A stretch of 64,000 nt of DNA from Theropithecus gelada (GCF_003255815.1 NC_037673.1:164041427-164105426), one strand, 5' to 3'; shown: positions 22,066-33,685, numbered from the stretch's first letter. A program made the numbers and translations. Notes: generated from the letters alone by a model not told the origin.

Positions 22066-23238
22066 GCAGGCTCATTTTGAGGCACAAATCCCCTTCCATT
22101 TATTGAGGCCATCTTGGGTTAGGCCAAGAGGAATTCTGCCAACATGCAACAGATTTTTAGGAGCAGGTTCTGGGTGTTTGCGCATGAGAGTGGAGTGGGG
22201 AGTGGGGTGGGGTGCATGGGCACGTACCCTCTGTCCCGAGAAGCTGCAGTGAGTATGAAAGGCACCAGACTTTCACACTCAATAAATCGGAACACACACA
22301 GCAAAGTGTAAAAAGTGCTTGACAACTTTTACAGAGGATTTGGAAACTGTCTTCTCAAGGTGTGGACTGGGGTTGGAATCTGGAAGGCTGGCTAGAGAAA
22401 AGAACTCTGCTTCTGTCATTGGTGCACTTGGATGCCTTGTCGTTTTAATTACCTTACTCTTCTCAGGATCAGATTCAAAGTCATTCCAGCCTCCTCGGCC
22501 CCTAGCTTCTGCCTCCGTGACACAGATAACATAACTCACTTCCTAACTCACTTCCTGGGGCTGCCCCAGCATAAGAGGATTAATCCCTCCTATGGAGTTA
22601 CCTCCTCAAGAGGAAAACTGATAAGATAGTTGTAAAACTCCTGGGAGAAATGGAATGAGTTGTATAAATAAAGTGTTATGGCAGCCGACTCATCGAGAAT
22701 GAGACCCGATGTCACTTAAATGTTTTGTCACTCTCTGTATCTTATGAAGGGGAACCTGTTTTCATATTGCAATACTTCAAATCTGCCTGGAAAGTGATCG
22801 TGTGTGACAGTTTGCTTTTGTACTCCCCCACTTTATATAAAAGGAGCAGGGCATTTAGGTTGGCTGTATTTGTTCTGAACAGGAAAACAAATCCGGCATT
22901 TTTACATATTATTCTGTACTCCTGGGAAAAATAGCTTTGACAGCCTAAGGAAAATGCAGTTCAAATGGTAGCGATTCCCATGAATGTTTTGTTGCACTTT
23001 AAGTAAATCCACCATAAATGATAAGTATTTGAGTATAATGATGGATACATTAATCAGCTCAACTCAATCATTTCACATTGTATATGTATATCACAGCATC
23101 ACTTTGTACCTCATGAATATGTATAATTATAATTTGTCAATATTCAATAACATTTCAAAAAACTAGAAAACATATATATAATAGATGCCATCATATAAGA
23201 AAAGAGTACATCTGATATTTGACTGGATAGTACATCCA
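22066..23238. other. Unique sequence, no gene seen
   Basis: Several 60-86-codon frames overlap on both strands at 22040-22629 without recognisable domains. The right half (22980-23180) is AT-rich with a short CATATATATAATAG run. Confidence 0.5.
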
Positions 23239-23239
23239 T

Positions 23240-24110
23240 TCAGCTAATAATCATAGCCCACCTACCCCAAACCAGTGCTCTTATAAGCATTATGGGCTCA
23301 AGAGTACCCAAGAAAGATGTGGCCTCTAAGCTCATGAAGCTTCTCTTTTAAAGAGAAATTTAAAATTTTGGAGTAATAAAAATATAATGATTACCAGTGT
23401 GAGAGCTATGCCAGAAACAGACAGGGTGCTGAGCTAGACAATCACATGAAGCCACCTACTCAGGTAGAATGGAGGAAAAAAAGGCTTTTGAGGTGACTTC
23501 TTAGCTGAAACTGAAAAGTGAAATATTGGTCACCCATGTGACAAGATTTGGGAGGCTGGGATGGGGGTGGAGGGTGGGAGGGCTATTTTCAAGTCAAGGA
23601 AACAGCAGGGAAAAAAAATGATCTAAGACAGGAAGCAGGAAAGTTCTTGGCTGTGTTGAGGAACTAGGAGAAAATGTGTGCAGCTCCAGCGTAACCAGGC
23701 AGACGAGAGAAGTTTGAGAGGAGACAGAAAAGTAGGTGGATGTCACACCAGCAGCATCAGCCGCATCTAGGAGTTTCTTAGGAATGGAGAATCCCAACCT
23801 TAGACCTTCTGAATTTTGATTGTCAATTGGTTCCTGGGAAAGCACATTCATGTTGGCTAAGTGCTGATGTAAGCCATGGCAAGAGTCTTGGGTTTGGATT
23901 TTCACTGCAGTGGAAGTTATTGGTGGATTTAAAATGGGATGTGTTGTGCTCAAACACATATTTAAATATCACTCTGGCTGAATAGAGGATTTCAGAGTGG
24001 CAAGAATTGAAAGGGGGGACTAGTTAGGAGGCTGTTGTAGTAATTCATCTGAGCGGTCAATTTAATCCAGACCAGATGACAGAGAAATTTCAAGCATTGG
24101 TATGTGCCTG
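23240..24110 (-). mobile_element. L2 LINE, long diverged copy
   Basis: Successive L2 minus-strand motifs: AAACCAGTGCTCTTATAAGC, GTGGCCTCTAAGCTCATGAAG, GAGAGCTATGCCAGAAACAG, CTTTTGAGGTGACTTCTTAGC, CACTCTGGCTGAATAGAGG, TAGTTAGGAGGCTGTTGTAG. The middle (about 23580-23950) is weakly matched. A 121-codon minus frame at 23594-23959 lies there; it has no L2 reverse-transcriptase signature. Confidence 0.75.
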
Positions 24111-24269
24111 AGAAGCTTGTCTGCTCTCTGGTGATTATTGGCAAGCAGAAAAATATATGCCTATTTTTGCCCCCCAGGCAGGAAAATAGAAAATTGTTTC
24201 CCCTAAATTAGATACTTTGTCTTAGAACTCTTGGAGAGTCAACACCACCAAGGGGTTGGATTAGCCGAA

Positions 24270-24505
24270 GTACACTGTGTGGTTAGGAGCATGGGTTATA
24301 GGATCATGAGAGCTGCATCCCCACCTGCCACCCCACATCCTACCTGGACAATGGTGAGCAATCACCTAGTCTCTATGTATTGGTTTCTTCATTGGTATAG
24401 AAGGGATAAAGATTGTACAACACTGCTTTCCTTAGTACGTTGATGTGTGTGTTAATTGAGAAAATGCACTTAACTAGCAAAGTAATTTAATCAGGGCTCT
24501 ATAAA
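24270..24505 (+). mobile_element. MIR SINE
   Basis: GTGTGGTTAGGAGCATGGG, TGGTTTCTTCATTGGTATAG, AGAAAATGCACTTAACTAGC and ATCAGGGCTCTATAAATGAAG follow MIR plus-strand order. Confidence 0.75.
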
Positions 24506-25600
24506 TGAAGCTATTAATATTAGTAATATTATTTCACAATAATAATAAGTACAGAGTCCCTACCACACTCTGGATACTGAGTGAGCTTGCATGCTTATAT
24601 GAGTTACAATGCCCAGCCCTGCCCCACACAGAGATTACATGCTAGTCAGAAAACAGCATCAGAAAGTGATTAAATCCAGCCTTTTATTGATTTTTTTCCC
24701 ATTTCCCTCTGTGTCTCTGTCTTGTATTCAGAAAACTCAGAACTTAAAGAGAGCCCAATGTATAAAACATTTTTTAACTCCCAATTCATAGACAAGTTAA
24801 CTTAACCTGTAAGGAGGATGACCAACACTGCCAGTTCCCTGGGGACTGTCTTGGTGCTAGCACTGAAAATGCCTCATCTCAGAAACCCTTCAGTCTTGGG
24901 CAAAAGGGACAGTTGGTCACTTTGACTTTAGGGCTTGTGGTTGAGTCAAAAGAGCTTCTTTCTCTCAGTTAAATAGCCACAGAGTAGGTATAAAATGTTG
25001 GACAACTCTTTAAGCTTCAGGTTCGTTATCTGTAAAACTGACATGTATATTTCAGGACATGGTTATAGGATAAAGTCAGACAGCATTTCATAAAACACAT
25101 GATCAGAAATGTTGAGTCCATAAATGATCTCATGGCTGCAACTATTATCACTAGGGTGGTTATATGTGGAAAAATCAGAGGCGAAAAGAAAGAAACCCTC
25201 AAATGTGAACATAACTGTTTCCTAGAAACCCTCTGTCAACGTCTATTCCATTTCCCAACAGTTAGAAATACACAGGTAGTCTAAAACATCAACTTTCAAC
25301 CTCATCGTTTTAAAGGGGGGAAATAGGCACTATTTAGAAGGTATTTGGGATACACGGAGTTACCGCGAATGAATCTTCATTGGAATGGGAGTTTAGACCT
25401 GTTGAGTGAATAAAAATGAGCCATCATGGAAGATGATTATGAGAAGCTAAATCCATACCAGCTCGTAACAGTGGCACACTGTCAGTAGCTGGGCTAAGGC
25501 TGAGATTTTGCAATGAGAGCATCTGGCTTAAAAACTCCACAGGAGGGGGCTGGGGGTAGAGGAAGAAAATCCAAGAAATCCCTATGAGACCTTTTTAAAT
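24506..25600. other. Unique sequence, no gene seen
   Basis: A possible MIR scrap near 24545-24610 (CACACTCTGGATACTGAGTG). Frames of 60-61 codons are not credible. No other element recognised. Confidence 0.45.
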
Positions 25601-26206
25601 TTAGCACTCAAGGCACTGATATAAGAACATACCAGCGTGTGGATGAGAAAACGAGGGAGTCTTTACAAATAGGAAAATTTGGGATATCTGTGTTTGAGAA
25701 ATTCTTTTGGACAAAAGTGGAGAAAATGACATTATCTGTAATTAGAAATAATAATGTGTAATTGGTTCATTTGCCATATTTCTACAGTTCTGATTTAGTT
25801 GAACAATGTGATCATTATGCCACCAGCTTTCAATAGAGGTGTCACAATGAAAAATAATTGCAATATTCCACAATATTAACTGCACCCTAATTGCAAAAGT
25901 TTTGAAATATAATTACCATGAAAGCTAATGCGACAGGGAACATTAAGCATAATTAGTGTTTTTTAAAAAAAGGAAAAACTGTTAGGAGCTTGTTATTGTC
26001 TAGTAAGGTAGCATCAAATTAGCTGGCTGTAGAGCACTTTCATCTAGCTTTTCTATAATTTTCATTATTAGCACAGACTGTAATAAATTTATTTGACATA
26101 GCTCACACCTGCCAACCCTGCAGGAGATAACTTATAATGTGCGCCAGCCCTAAGATTTCCCACTGAACCTGTCAGAGCTTCCTACAAGGAGGCAGCCAGG
26201 AGTGAG

Positions 26207-26243
26207 GTTATTTTTTTAAAAAAAATAAAATAAAATAAAAACC
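26207..26243. repeat. A-rich / (AAAAT)n simple repeat
   Basis: TTTTTTTAAAAAAAATAAAATAAAATAAAAACC pattern, with three to four AAAAT units. Confidence 0.85.
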
Positions 26244-26864
26244 CTCAATTGCACATTACACAGTTCAGATTTAACACTTAAGCTGTGTTTTAAGTAATTT
26301 TCATAGAAAGCCAATGCTCTAGGAATGCAATTAAGAACCTCTTGTGGGTGGTGCTAAACAATCAAATCAGTGAACATTTCAAAGAACTCCTAAGGTGCAA
26401 GCCTGCTCTCCAGTGACTAGCAAGCCGCACCAGGGAGCTGACAATTAGCCCGTGCACCTGTTTGCCCAAGTGCAGCCCCTGATTTTCTGAGAAAAGCACC
26501 AACCCTGAACTCAGTGGCCACCATCAAACCCCTCAATTTCTTCTTTGACAAAACTACTCAAGGTCAGCATTTTGAAGCAATCACCTGCACCTCCTACCCA
26601 CTCTGGCCTCAGCCTGTCTGTAATGAGGCTTAAGAGTCAGGATCTTGACTCCATATAGACCATCTGATGAAGGCAAGGAGTGTACTCTGGGTGGGTACAC
26701 AACTCCAGGGAGCACCATTCGAGTTGTTTTTTCTGTAAAGTTGTGCACTGGGGAGTGTTCAGTGTGAATGGTGCCCCCTGTTGTTTCTTATTTCTCTTTT
26801 TTTAGGCTCTCTGCTAATTGGCTACATTACATCCCTTTAATTAAAAAAGAGAGTCAGGAAAGCT

Positions 26865-26881
26865 AAAAAAAAAAAAAAAAA
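26865..26881. repeat. Poly-A run
   Basis: Seventeen A residues followed by a purine-rich GGAAGGGGGGGAGGAG stretch. Confidence 0.85.
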
Positions 26882-26989
26882 GGAAGGGGGGGAGGAGCAG
26901 ATATTTTTGAGACCTGACCATAGAATCTAATTAAAAGAGACCCTCTGTCTCAGACGATGCAGCAGACAAAATCTAAAATAAAGGAAGCA

Positions 26990-27298
26990 GGCCGGGCGCG
27001 GTGGCTCACGCCTGTAATCCCCACTCTTTGGGAGGCTGAGGCAGGCGGATCACCTGAGGCAGGGAGTTCGAGACCAGCCTGACCAACATGAAGAAACCCT
27101 GTCTCTACTAAAAATACAAAATTAGTCAGGCGTGGTGGCGCATGCCTGTAATCCCAGCTACTCTAGAGGCTGAGGCAGGAGAATCACTTGAACCTGGGAG
27201 GCGGAGGTTGCAGTGAGTCAAGATCGTGCCATTACACTCCAGCCTGGGCAACAAGAGTGAAACTCCATCTCAAAAATAAATAAATAAATAAATAAAAT
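26990..27298 (+). mobile_element. AluS full-length
   Basis: GGCCGGGCGCGGTGGCTCAC to CTCCATCTCAAAAATAAATAAATA. CACCTGAGG in the left arm is the AluS state. Near-identical flanks TAAAATAAAGGAAG and TAAAATAAAAGTAG probably mark the target duplication. The tail has become AAAT units. Confidence 0.95.
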
Positions 27299-27614
27299 TA
27301 AAATAAAAGTAGTATAGCAACTTAAGAGAATACAAGTCTGAAATACTATATTCCATACATTTACATGTCAACTTTAAAAACTCGCAGACCCTTGTTTGCA
27401 AAGCATTATATCGAAAGGTGAACATTGTCATTTTAAATGTGGTCACTAATAACACTATCTGAATAAAATATCCAAATAATAGTAATAAGGAAAAAATAAT
27501 AACTTTCTTGATCAAGATGGCCTTTCTGCCTTAAGTAATTTTTAGATTACCCTAAAAATAAATATATATATTATTGTAAATTCTTAAAGCATATTTAGAG
27601 AGCTAAGAATTTAT

Positions 27615-27756
27615 GGCTGAGTGTGGTATCTCATGCCTATAGAACCTGGGGCAGGAGGATTGCTTGAAGCCAGGAGTTCAATACCAGCCTGGGAAATATA
27701 GTGAGATTCCATTTCTACAATAAATAAATTATAAAATATATTTTTAAAAAAATTAG
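27615..27756 (+). mobile_element. Free left Alu monomer (FLAM-like)
   Basis: GGCTGAGTGTGGTATCTCATG, GGGGCAGGAGGATTGCTTGA and CAGCCTGGGAAATATAGTGAG, then an A-rich tail. Only one arm is present, and a ~16-bp deletion removes the CAGCACTTTGGGAGGC region. Old, 7SL-derived. Confidence 0.85.
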
Positions 27757-27968
27757 GAAGCTATGTTATTCCATCTTCTCTCTTGCAGCCCAACCACAGA
27801 GATAAAAGTTCCACCAACTTTGCATTAATAACCATGCAGCCAATTTGTTAAAATGATGATGCCCTAACTTAATTAAATCTGATAGAGCTGATGACATTGA
27901 ACCTCTTAGGGGAGATAAAGTTCTCTGGTTCATAAAGACACCATGTTTATAGAAAGACAACCATAAGA
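27757..27968. other. Unique sequence, no gene seen
   Basis: A 64-codon minus frame (27766-27960) has no family features. Confidence 0.4.
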
Positions 27969-28070
27969 GAGCCAGTCACTTGCCCATATGCCTCAGTTTC
28001 CTCACTTGTAAAATGAGGACATTCAATTTGATGATCTCTCTGTCTGTAAAATCAAAGTGAGTTTTTGACT
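27969..28070 (+). mobile_element. MIR SINE fragment
   Basis: GTCACTTGCCCATATGCCTC, AGTTTCCTCACTTGTAAAAT and GAGGACATTCAATTTGATG match the MIR plus-strand core. Confidence 0.8.
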
Positions 28071-28256
28071 AGAGCATTTCTTCTGATTTCAGGTTTAATA
28101 CTTCTGGCCAATTATTGGTTCTCGGAATCACTCTGTCCTAGACTTTCTCTTGTTAGAACCACACATTCTGTTAGTAACAGATGAGCCTAAAAATATTGTC
28201 TGGAGACAACAGGCAGGACCTCAGCAGGCTGTAAATACTTTCAGGAAAAAGGATCC

Positions 28257-28445
28257 GATCCTCCCCTCCCCTCCCCTCCCCTCCCCTCCCTTCCCCTCCT
28301 CTTCCTTTCCCTCCCCTCCCCCGCCTTCTCCTCTCTCCTCCTCTCCCTTCCCCTCCCCTTTCCTCCTCTCTTCCTCTCCTTGCTTTTCTTTTATTTCTTT
28401 TTCTCCCTCCCTCTCTGTTTCTCTCTCTCTCTTTCTCTCTTTTCC
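28257..28445. repeat. Pyrimidine-rich tract (CCCCT)n then (CT)n
   Basis: About 190 bp almost without purines on the plus strand: CCCCTCCCCTCCCCTCCC, then mixed CCTCTTCC and CTCTCTCTCTTTC. The mirror-like composition could form triplex (H-) DNA. Frames of 130, 105 and 85 codons on both strands are artefacts of composition. Confidence 0.95.
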
Positions 28446-29110
28446 CAACACAGTCCTCGGCATATAGGTTCTCAACAAATATGCCCTGAGGAAAGAAAAG
28501 AAAGCCCAAGCTTGGCAGTTCTCCAGCCGGAGTGTATTGCTTGTGTGAAGAGGAAGCTACCACAGATCAGAGTTAATCTTTAGGTCTGCACGCCATGGGC
28601 ATCATAGAAGCTTTCCTTAGTTCAGCATTTGAGGCCCATAATCTGCTGAATAGAGTGCCTTTCAATTTATGGAAAGGGGTCATATATTTTAGTGGTTATG
28701 CATGACTTAAATAATATTTAATGCTTATTATGATTCCTCAGTGTGACATTTCTGCTGAGTTTTATATTTTCGTTTTCTTTTCTCTCTCTCTTTTTATTTT
28801 TTAGTAAAAATTGAACCAGTTTTATTCTTTTTCAAGGAAGAAAATTCCCTTTTCTAAAGGAAGAAGAGGAAACAAACTAGAAACTTACAGCATATATTTT
28901 AAATCTTTGGTGACACACAGAAGTTTGTTTTTATTTTATTTATTTATTTTTTTACTTTCTCCTGTGTCTGAGTTTACAGCTGGACTTTTGTAAGGGAAGT
29001 GGACCAAATGTGTGATCCTTGCCTTACTTTCAAGGTATTAACTACATTTCCTTTGTTCTGTTGCATAATGTACTCACTTGTGTTTAATCTCCCTTCTACA
29101 GGGAATGATG
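28446..29110. other. Unique sequence, no gene seen
   Basis: A TTTTCTTTTCTCTCTCTC patch at 28776-28800 ends in ATTTTTTAG, a pyrimidine-plus-AG acceptor-like string, but no open exon or donor is apparent downstream. Confidence 0.45.
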
Positions 29111-29118
29111 GATTATTA

Positions 29119-29428
29119 AAAGTAAGGCCGGGCACGGTGGCTCAAACCTGTAATCCCAGCACTTTGGGAGGCCGAGACAGGCGGATCACGAGGTCAGGAG
29201 ATCGAGACCATCCTGGTTAACACGGTGAAACCCCGTCTCTACTAAAAAATACAAAAAACTAGCCGGCCGGGGTGGCGGACGCCTGTAGTCCCAGCTACTC
29301 GGGAGGCGGAGGCAGGAGAATGGCCTGAACCCGGGAGGCGGAGCTTGCAGTGAGCTGAGATCCGGCCACTGCACTCCAGCCTGGGTGACAGTGCGAGACT
29401 CCGTCTCAAAAAAAAAAAAAAAAAAAAA
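29119..29428 (+). mobile_element. AluY, Old World monkey AluYR-type
   Basis: Body 29126-29428: GGCCGGGCACGGTGGCTCAAA, TCACGAGGTCAGGAGATC, GGCCTGAACCCGGGAGG, GATCCGGCCACTGCACTCC and a long pure A tail. Few mutations. CTCAAACC and GATCCGGCC are the features that suggest a cercopithecoid genome. Flanking duplication is about AAAAGTA, shared with an older L1 duplication next door. Confidence 0.96.
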
Positions 29429-29498
29429 GTATTGCTGCAACCTGCGCATGTACCCCCAAATCTAAAATAATGATAATTTTACTAAAAGTATTGTTGCA
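29425..29498 (+). mobile_element. Ultra-short L1 3' tail with its own target duplication
   Basis: 44 bp (29440-29483) matching only the last bases of an L1P 3' UTR (ACCTGCGCATGTACCCC, AATCTAAAATAATGA). It lies between AAAAGTATTGCTGCA (29425-29439) and AAAAGTATTGTTGCA (29484-29498). That is the structure of an extremely 5'-truncated LINE-1 insertion. The AluY sits in the left copy of the duplication. Confidence 0.75.
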
Positions 29499-31235
29499 CT
29501 GCCACTGTAAAATTACTCAATGAAATCTACATTGTCAGTGCTCAGATATTGCCCTTCATTTATAATTGTGTGGTCATTAATTCTTATTTGTCAGTACATT
29601 TTAGGTTAAGAGGTTTTTTACAGCCTTAAGGTCTAATCTTAATTTAACAATCAATCATCAAATCTGCATTTGCAAAGATTAGAAATCCAATTTTAAGTAA
29701 AAACAGACGAAGAGTTAGGATTTGAACCCAAAGTTTAGAGGACTGTATTATCACCCAAATGCCTAGATGTTACCATGCAAATCAAAAATAAAATTTTGAA
29801 CAAGTAGTTTTATTTTGAAGAGAGAAACATAAATATAGAACAGACTTATGTCATGGATAGAACAGAGGATAGACTATTAAAGTCATGTGATTAGGGAAAA
29901 ATTATGCTTTCCGAAGTTAATACCTGGCTTTGAAATTGTGAGTAAGGCTTTTTTCCAGCACAAACACCTCTGGACAAAATGTAAGACTCTGTGTCAATAT
30001 TTTTTTGAAGGGTAGAGTGGGCATATAATTATATAATACTGACCTATGACTTGTCCCTTAGGACTTCCACAAAATGAGATTTTGATCTGGTACTTTTGGA
30101 TGTGTAACTTGTCTATTCTCATGAGAGAATATGAAAATGTTCTCTCATGGTTTTGGAATCATCTCCATTTTGGCAGATACAGACACATGTGCTACCACTT
30201 CTCGTTCTTGCACCCAGGACAGACATCACTAATCGATCACAGCCCTCTTTCCCACTGGGAACAGATGGAGCCTGTCAATATGTCTCAGCGGTCCTCCAGG
30301 CAGCTACTACGAATCAATCAGAATTGGCATGCAAGATTAAATGCCCTTGCCATTCAGGGCAATAATCACAGAAAATGGCAATCACACAGATGTGAGTCCC
30401 TGGGGTAGCCAAAATGCCAAAACCTAATATAATTGCCTCTTCAAAATGTGTATTAAATATTATCTTTCCCTCCATCATAAGGAAAAAGAATATAGTCATG
30501 CAAAATAGGTTTGGTTTGGGGAAAAAATAAAAAGTAAAAAACTTCTAACATCTGCATTTCTTTGTGGCTCCAAGATCCGAACTGTTCTTACACAAAAAAA
30601 GACCCATCATCGAAATCCACTAACTTGTAGCTCAGTTCCTATTTATTTTCTCCAAAAAACTAACCTTTATACTACAGTTTTACTATTATTAAATCACTCT
30701 TCCATGGAGCAGATGTTTCTGAATTATTTTTTGCATTCTTTGTCTTGAATACTCTTACTAAATAGTGTCCTTCCACAGAATAAAAATCTTGAAGGAATTA
30801 TATTTATAGAGGAATAATTTATCCTAAGTTACATTAAAATAAGTAAATCCATGGCAGCACAGTTGAATTCATAAGAGTCAAAACCTATCATTACTCTCAG
30901 ATTCTCTTTGGATCTCTGCTAAATTGAAGACTATACAATTTATGAATACATATTTTTTGGTTAAACAAACCCTAGGAAAAAAGCATATTATGCATTAAAA
31001 ACCTGTTATTAAGAGCTCAAAAAACGTAAACTTCTTATTAGAAGATTTGAATTTTTTTTCAACAACAACAATCTCTAGAATTAAGAGTAATTTTATATTT
31101 CCTTTTGTGGTAAGGTACAATCATATCATGTTTTACTTGGGATAAATGTAACTACCTATGGTTTTAATTGTTACTGTAGAATGCAGTTGTTTCACAAAAA
31201 TGATAATCCATGTTGTAGAGTGGTTAGTGAGGTGA
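29499..31235. other. Unique sequence, no gene seen
   Basis: AT-rich, with a possible MIR scrap near 29700-29780 (GAGTTAGGATTTGAACCC). A 10-bp perfect hairpin lies at 30120-30149. The 120-codon plus frame at 30046-30408 and the overlapping 72-codon one have no domain signature. Confidence 0.5.
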
Positions 31236-31500
31236 GAAACTCAAATGAGATCAGCAAATATCTGTTGGGCACCTACCCTAGGTTACGCATTGGAACTATG
31301 CCTGGAGTGCTTTGGGTTAGTTCCGGGAGCACTGGGGCAGGAGTACTAACCATGGCGTGTAGAAAGAAGTAAATTCCAACAGTCATTCATGCAGCAAATA
31401 TTTATTGGTGTTTGCTGTGTGCCAGGCAGTGTCCTTGTCCTCCAGGGACACTACCAGACTACAGAAATATGTACAACTGGGGATAGGGGCTTACTACTAT
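31236..31500 (-). mobile_element. L2 LINE, two adjacent pieces
   Basis: AATATCTGTTGGGCACCTAC and later CAGCAAATATTTATTGGTG, TGCTGTGTGCCAGGCAGTG both match the complement of the L2 3' end. Two copies of the same end in a row suggest two separate L2 fragments. Confidence 0.65.
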
Positions 31501-31544
31501 GAATAATTTATTTTAAGTTTCTCTTTTTTAATAGGCTTCCTTTT

Positions 31545-32095
31545 TTAATTAACAAAATATATATATATATTTTTTATGCTATGCAGCATGATATTCTGTT
31601 ATATGTATATAATGGATATGTCCATAATGTTATGGAACAGCTAAATCAAATCAATTAACAGATCTCTTACTTTACACACTTTTTTTTGTGGTCAGAACAC
31701 TTAAAATATACTCATAGCAATTTTCAAGTATATAATACATTGTTATTAACTATAATCACCATGTTGTACAATAGATATCTTGAACTTATTCCTCATTCCA
31801 ATTGAAATTTTGTATCCTATGACCAACATCTACCCAATCTCCACCTTCCAGCCCCTAGTAACCAACACCCTACTCTCTGCTTCTGTGAGTTCAGCTTTTT
31901 CAGATACCACGTGTAATTGAGAGGGGCGGCATGTGTCTTTCTGTGCCTGTCTTATTTCACTTTACATAATGTCCTCCAGGTTCATTCATATTGCCACTGT
32001 GACAGGATTTTTTCTTTTAAGGATAAATAGTATTCTGCTGTGTATATATACCACCTTTTCTTTACCCATTCATGTATTGATGGAGACTTAGCTTT
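31545..32095 (-). mobile_element. L1MA/L1MB 3' end
   Basis: Complement of an L1M-A or -B 3' UTR and ORF2 end: TATGGAACAGCTAAATCAAATC, GAACACTTAAAATATACTC, CCACCTTCCAGCCCCTAGTAAC, TGTCTTTCTGTGCCTGTC, CATAATGTCCTCCAGGTTC, TGTGTATATATACCACC. 5'-truncated, non-coding. A TATATATATA run sits at its left edge (31556-31573). Confidence 0.92.
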
Positions 32096-32099
32096 CTCT

Positions 32100-32220
32100 T
32101 GAATGGAGTTCTTTGGGAGCAGAGACCAGGCTTTCCTAGTTCATTGTTGGTCTCCAGCAGTTAGTACAGTGGTAGCACATAGTAGTCACTCAATCGACAC
32201 GTGTTAACTGAATCAATTAT
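32100..32220 (+). mobile_element. L2 LINE 3' end
   Basis: AGCAGAGACCAGGCTTTCC, AGTACAGTGGTAGCACATAG and AGTCACTCAATCGACACGTG match the L2 3' terminus. Confidence 0.7.
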
Positions 32221-33455
32221 ACAAAGGGAGTGGGAGGAAGGAGTGGGTGAGTGAAAAGTCCTTTTGCACATTGCTTTTGCAGACAATGAGCTCCTGAAGG
32301 GAAAGGCACAAGTCTGTTATCGCTGTGCTCTGAGATCCTGGCATCTCATGGGCATACCAAAAATGTCTGTGGAATGACTTTGGAGGTAACCAAGGAACAG
32401 TTAGAGGTAAGTTAGTTGTTAGAGTGTGAAGCAAAGGGAATGGTCAAAGCGTAAGAAACTTTTAGAACACTGATTTTGAATATAGAAATTCAAAGTACCT
32501 TTCCTTCTCCCAAGAGCAACTACAGAGTGGGGGTAATTTACTTAGTGTACATATTTTGTCCATCATTATTCCTGTGCCAGCCACTGGTACACCCTGGGCA
32601 AAGGCAAGAAAAGGAGAAGGTATTCCCAGATGAAACAGGACCAGCCAAGCAGCAAGAAAGGTTCAGGCAGGCATGATGTGATGGATGAGAGGGCTATCTC
32701 TTAAAATGCCTGGGGGCATTCATTCCATAGCATCCCTGCATTCCAGAAAAAAACTGCAGCAACCTCAGCGACATAGAGCAGTATTGCCATAATGTTGAGA
32801 ACCATGGGGGAGCTCACCCAAGCTCCCTGGCCAGCTGGTTGGTGGACCATTTTAACTCTGCATCCACCTGCCTCTTCTCCTAGTACAACCTGGAGTTTCT
32901 GACTACATTCTAATGGGCTGACTTCATCCTCTTTGCATGGGATTTCAGTGTGTTAACTTTGTGCCAAAGATCAGTGGGTTTTATAAACTTTGATAAAGCG
33001 GTAGAAGAAGCAAGTTTCACATACTGTCACCAATCATATTTTCATATTGGGCAAGAAGAATACGTTTAAGTGGTGTTACAAAGCATATTTATTTATGCAG
33101 ACGCTCTTTTTATCCTTTTCTCGACAGGATATTGGCACTACATTTGAAACAGGGAGAAAAAAAAGCAACATGTTCCCATTTCTCAATCTCTTTACTGCCA
33201 ACTTCTGAATTGAGACTAGCTTCAAGATTTTGAATATCTACAGCATTGATCTACTGCTAGTTTCTGGTGGAGAAATTGAAACAATAGAAACCTTAAACCG
33301 AGATAGACAGCAACGTGCAGTGTGCATTTCCTCTCCTGATGCTTTTATAGACAAAAAAGACAGAGGGGTTACATCTTATCCTCCAGCTTGTCTGGCCATC
33401 CCATCTCCAGGAGGCCTATTTACTCCAGAAAATACTGTGAGGCCCACCCAACTGC
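32221..33455. other. Unique sequence, no gene seen
   Basis: Weak L2-like scraps near 32280-32390 and 32575-32600. A 92-codon plus frame at 33230-33508 runs into the following MIR and has no domain. Confidence 0.45.
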
Positions 33456-33685
33456 CATTTCTGTCAATTCCAGTCCAGGCTGCACAATTGACTAGCTGTA
33501 TAACTTAGGTGAAGTTATTTAATCTCTATTGCCTCTGTCTTCTTATCTGTAAAATGGACATATGCACAGTTTAATACTTAAGGTTGTTGCGAGGATTCGA
33601 AGAGATCATGTATGTTAAGTGCTGCTAAGAATGGTGCCTGCATCTGGTGAGCAATCAGTAAATGTTAGCAGCTGTTGTTATTATG
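33456..33685 (+). mobile_element. MIR SINE, well preserved
   Basis: TTGACTAGCTGTATAACTTAG, GTCTTCTTATCTGTAAAATGG, TTGTTGCGAGGATTCGAAG and GGTGAGCAATCAGTAAATG reproduce the MIR plus-strand consensus. Confidence 0.9.

Larger units (their letters stand above)
25601..26985. other. Repeat-poor TAAT-rich block, possible conserved non-coding DNA
   Basis: No mobile element recognised over 1.4 kb. The sequence has many homeodomain-type TAAT or ATTA cores (CCCTAATTGCAAAAG, AGCATAATTAGTG, CATCAAATTAGCTGGC, TTTTCATTATTAGC) with a mixed, non-simple base order. That texture is common in developmental enhancers but does not prove one. Short A-rich patches occur at 26207-26243 and 26865-26881. No reading frame of note. 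Confidence 0.4.

Noticed and set aside
28171..28563. 130-codon minus and 105-codon plus frames
   Set aside because: Produced by a pyrimidine-only tract that lacks stop codons on both strands; the peptides are Glu/Gly/Arg- or Pro/Ser-repetitive.
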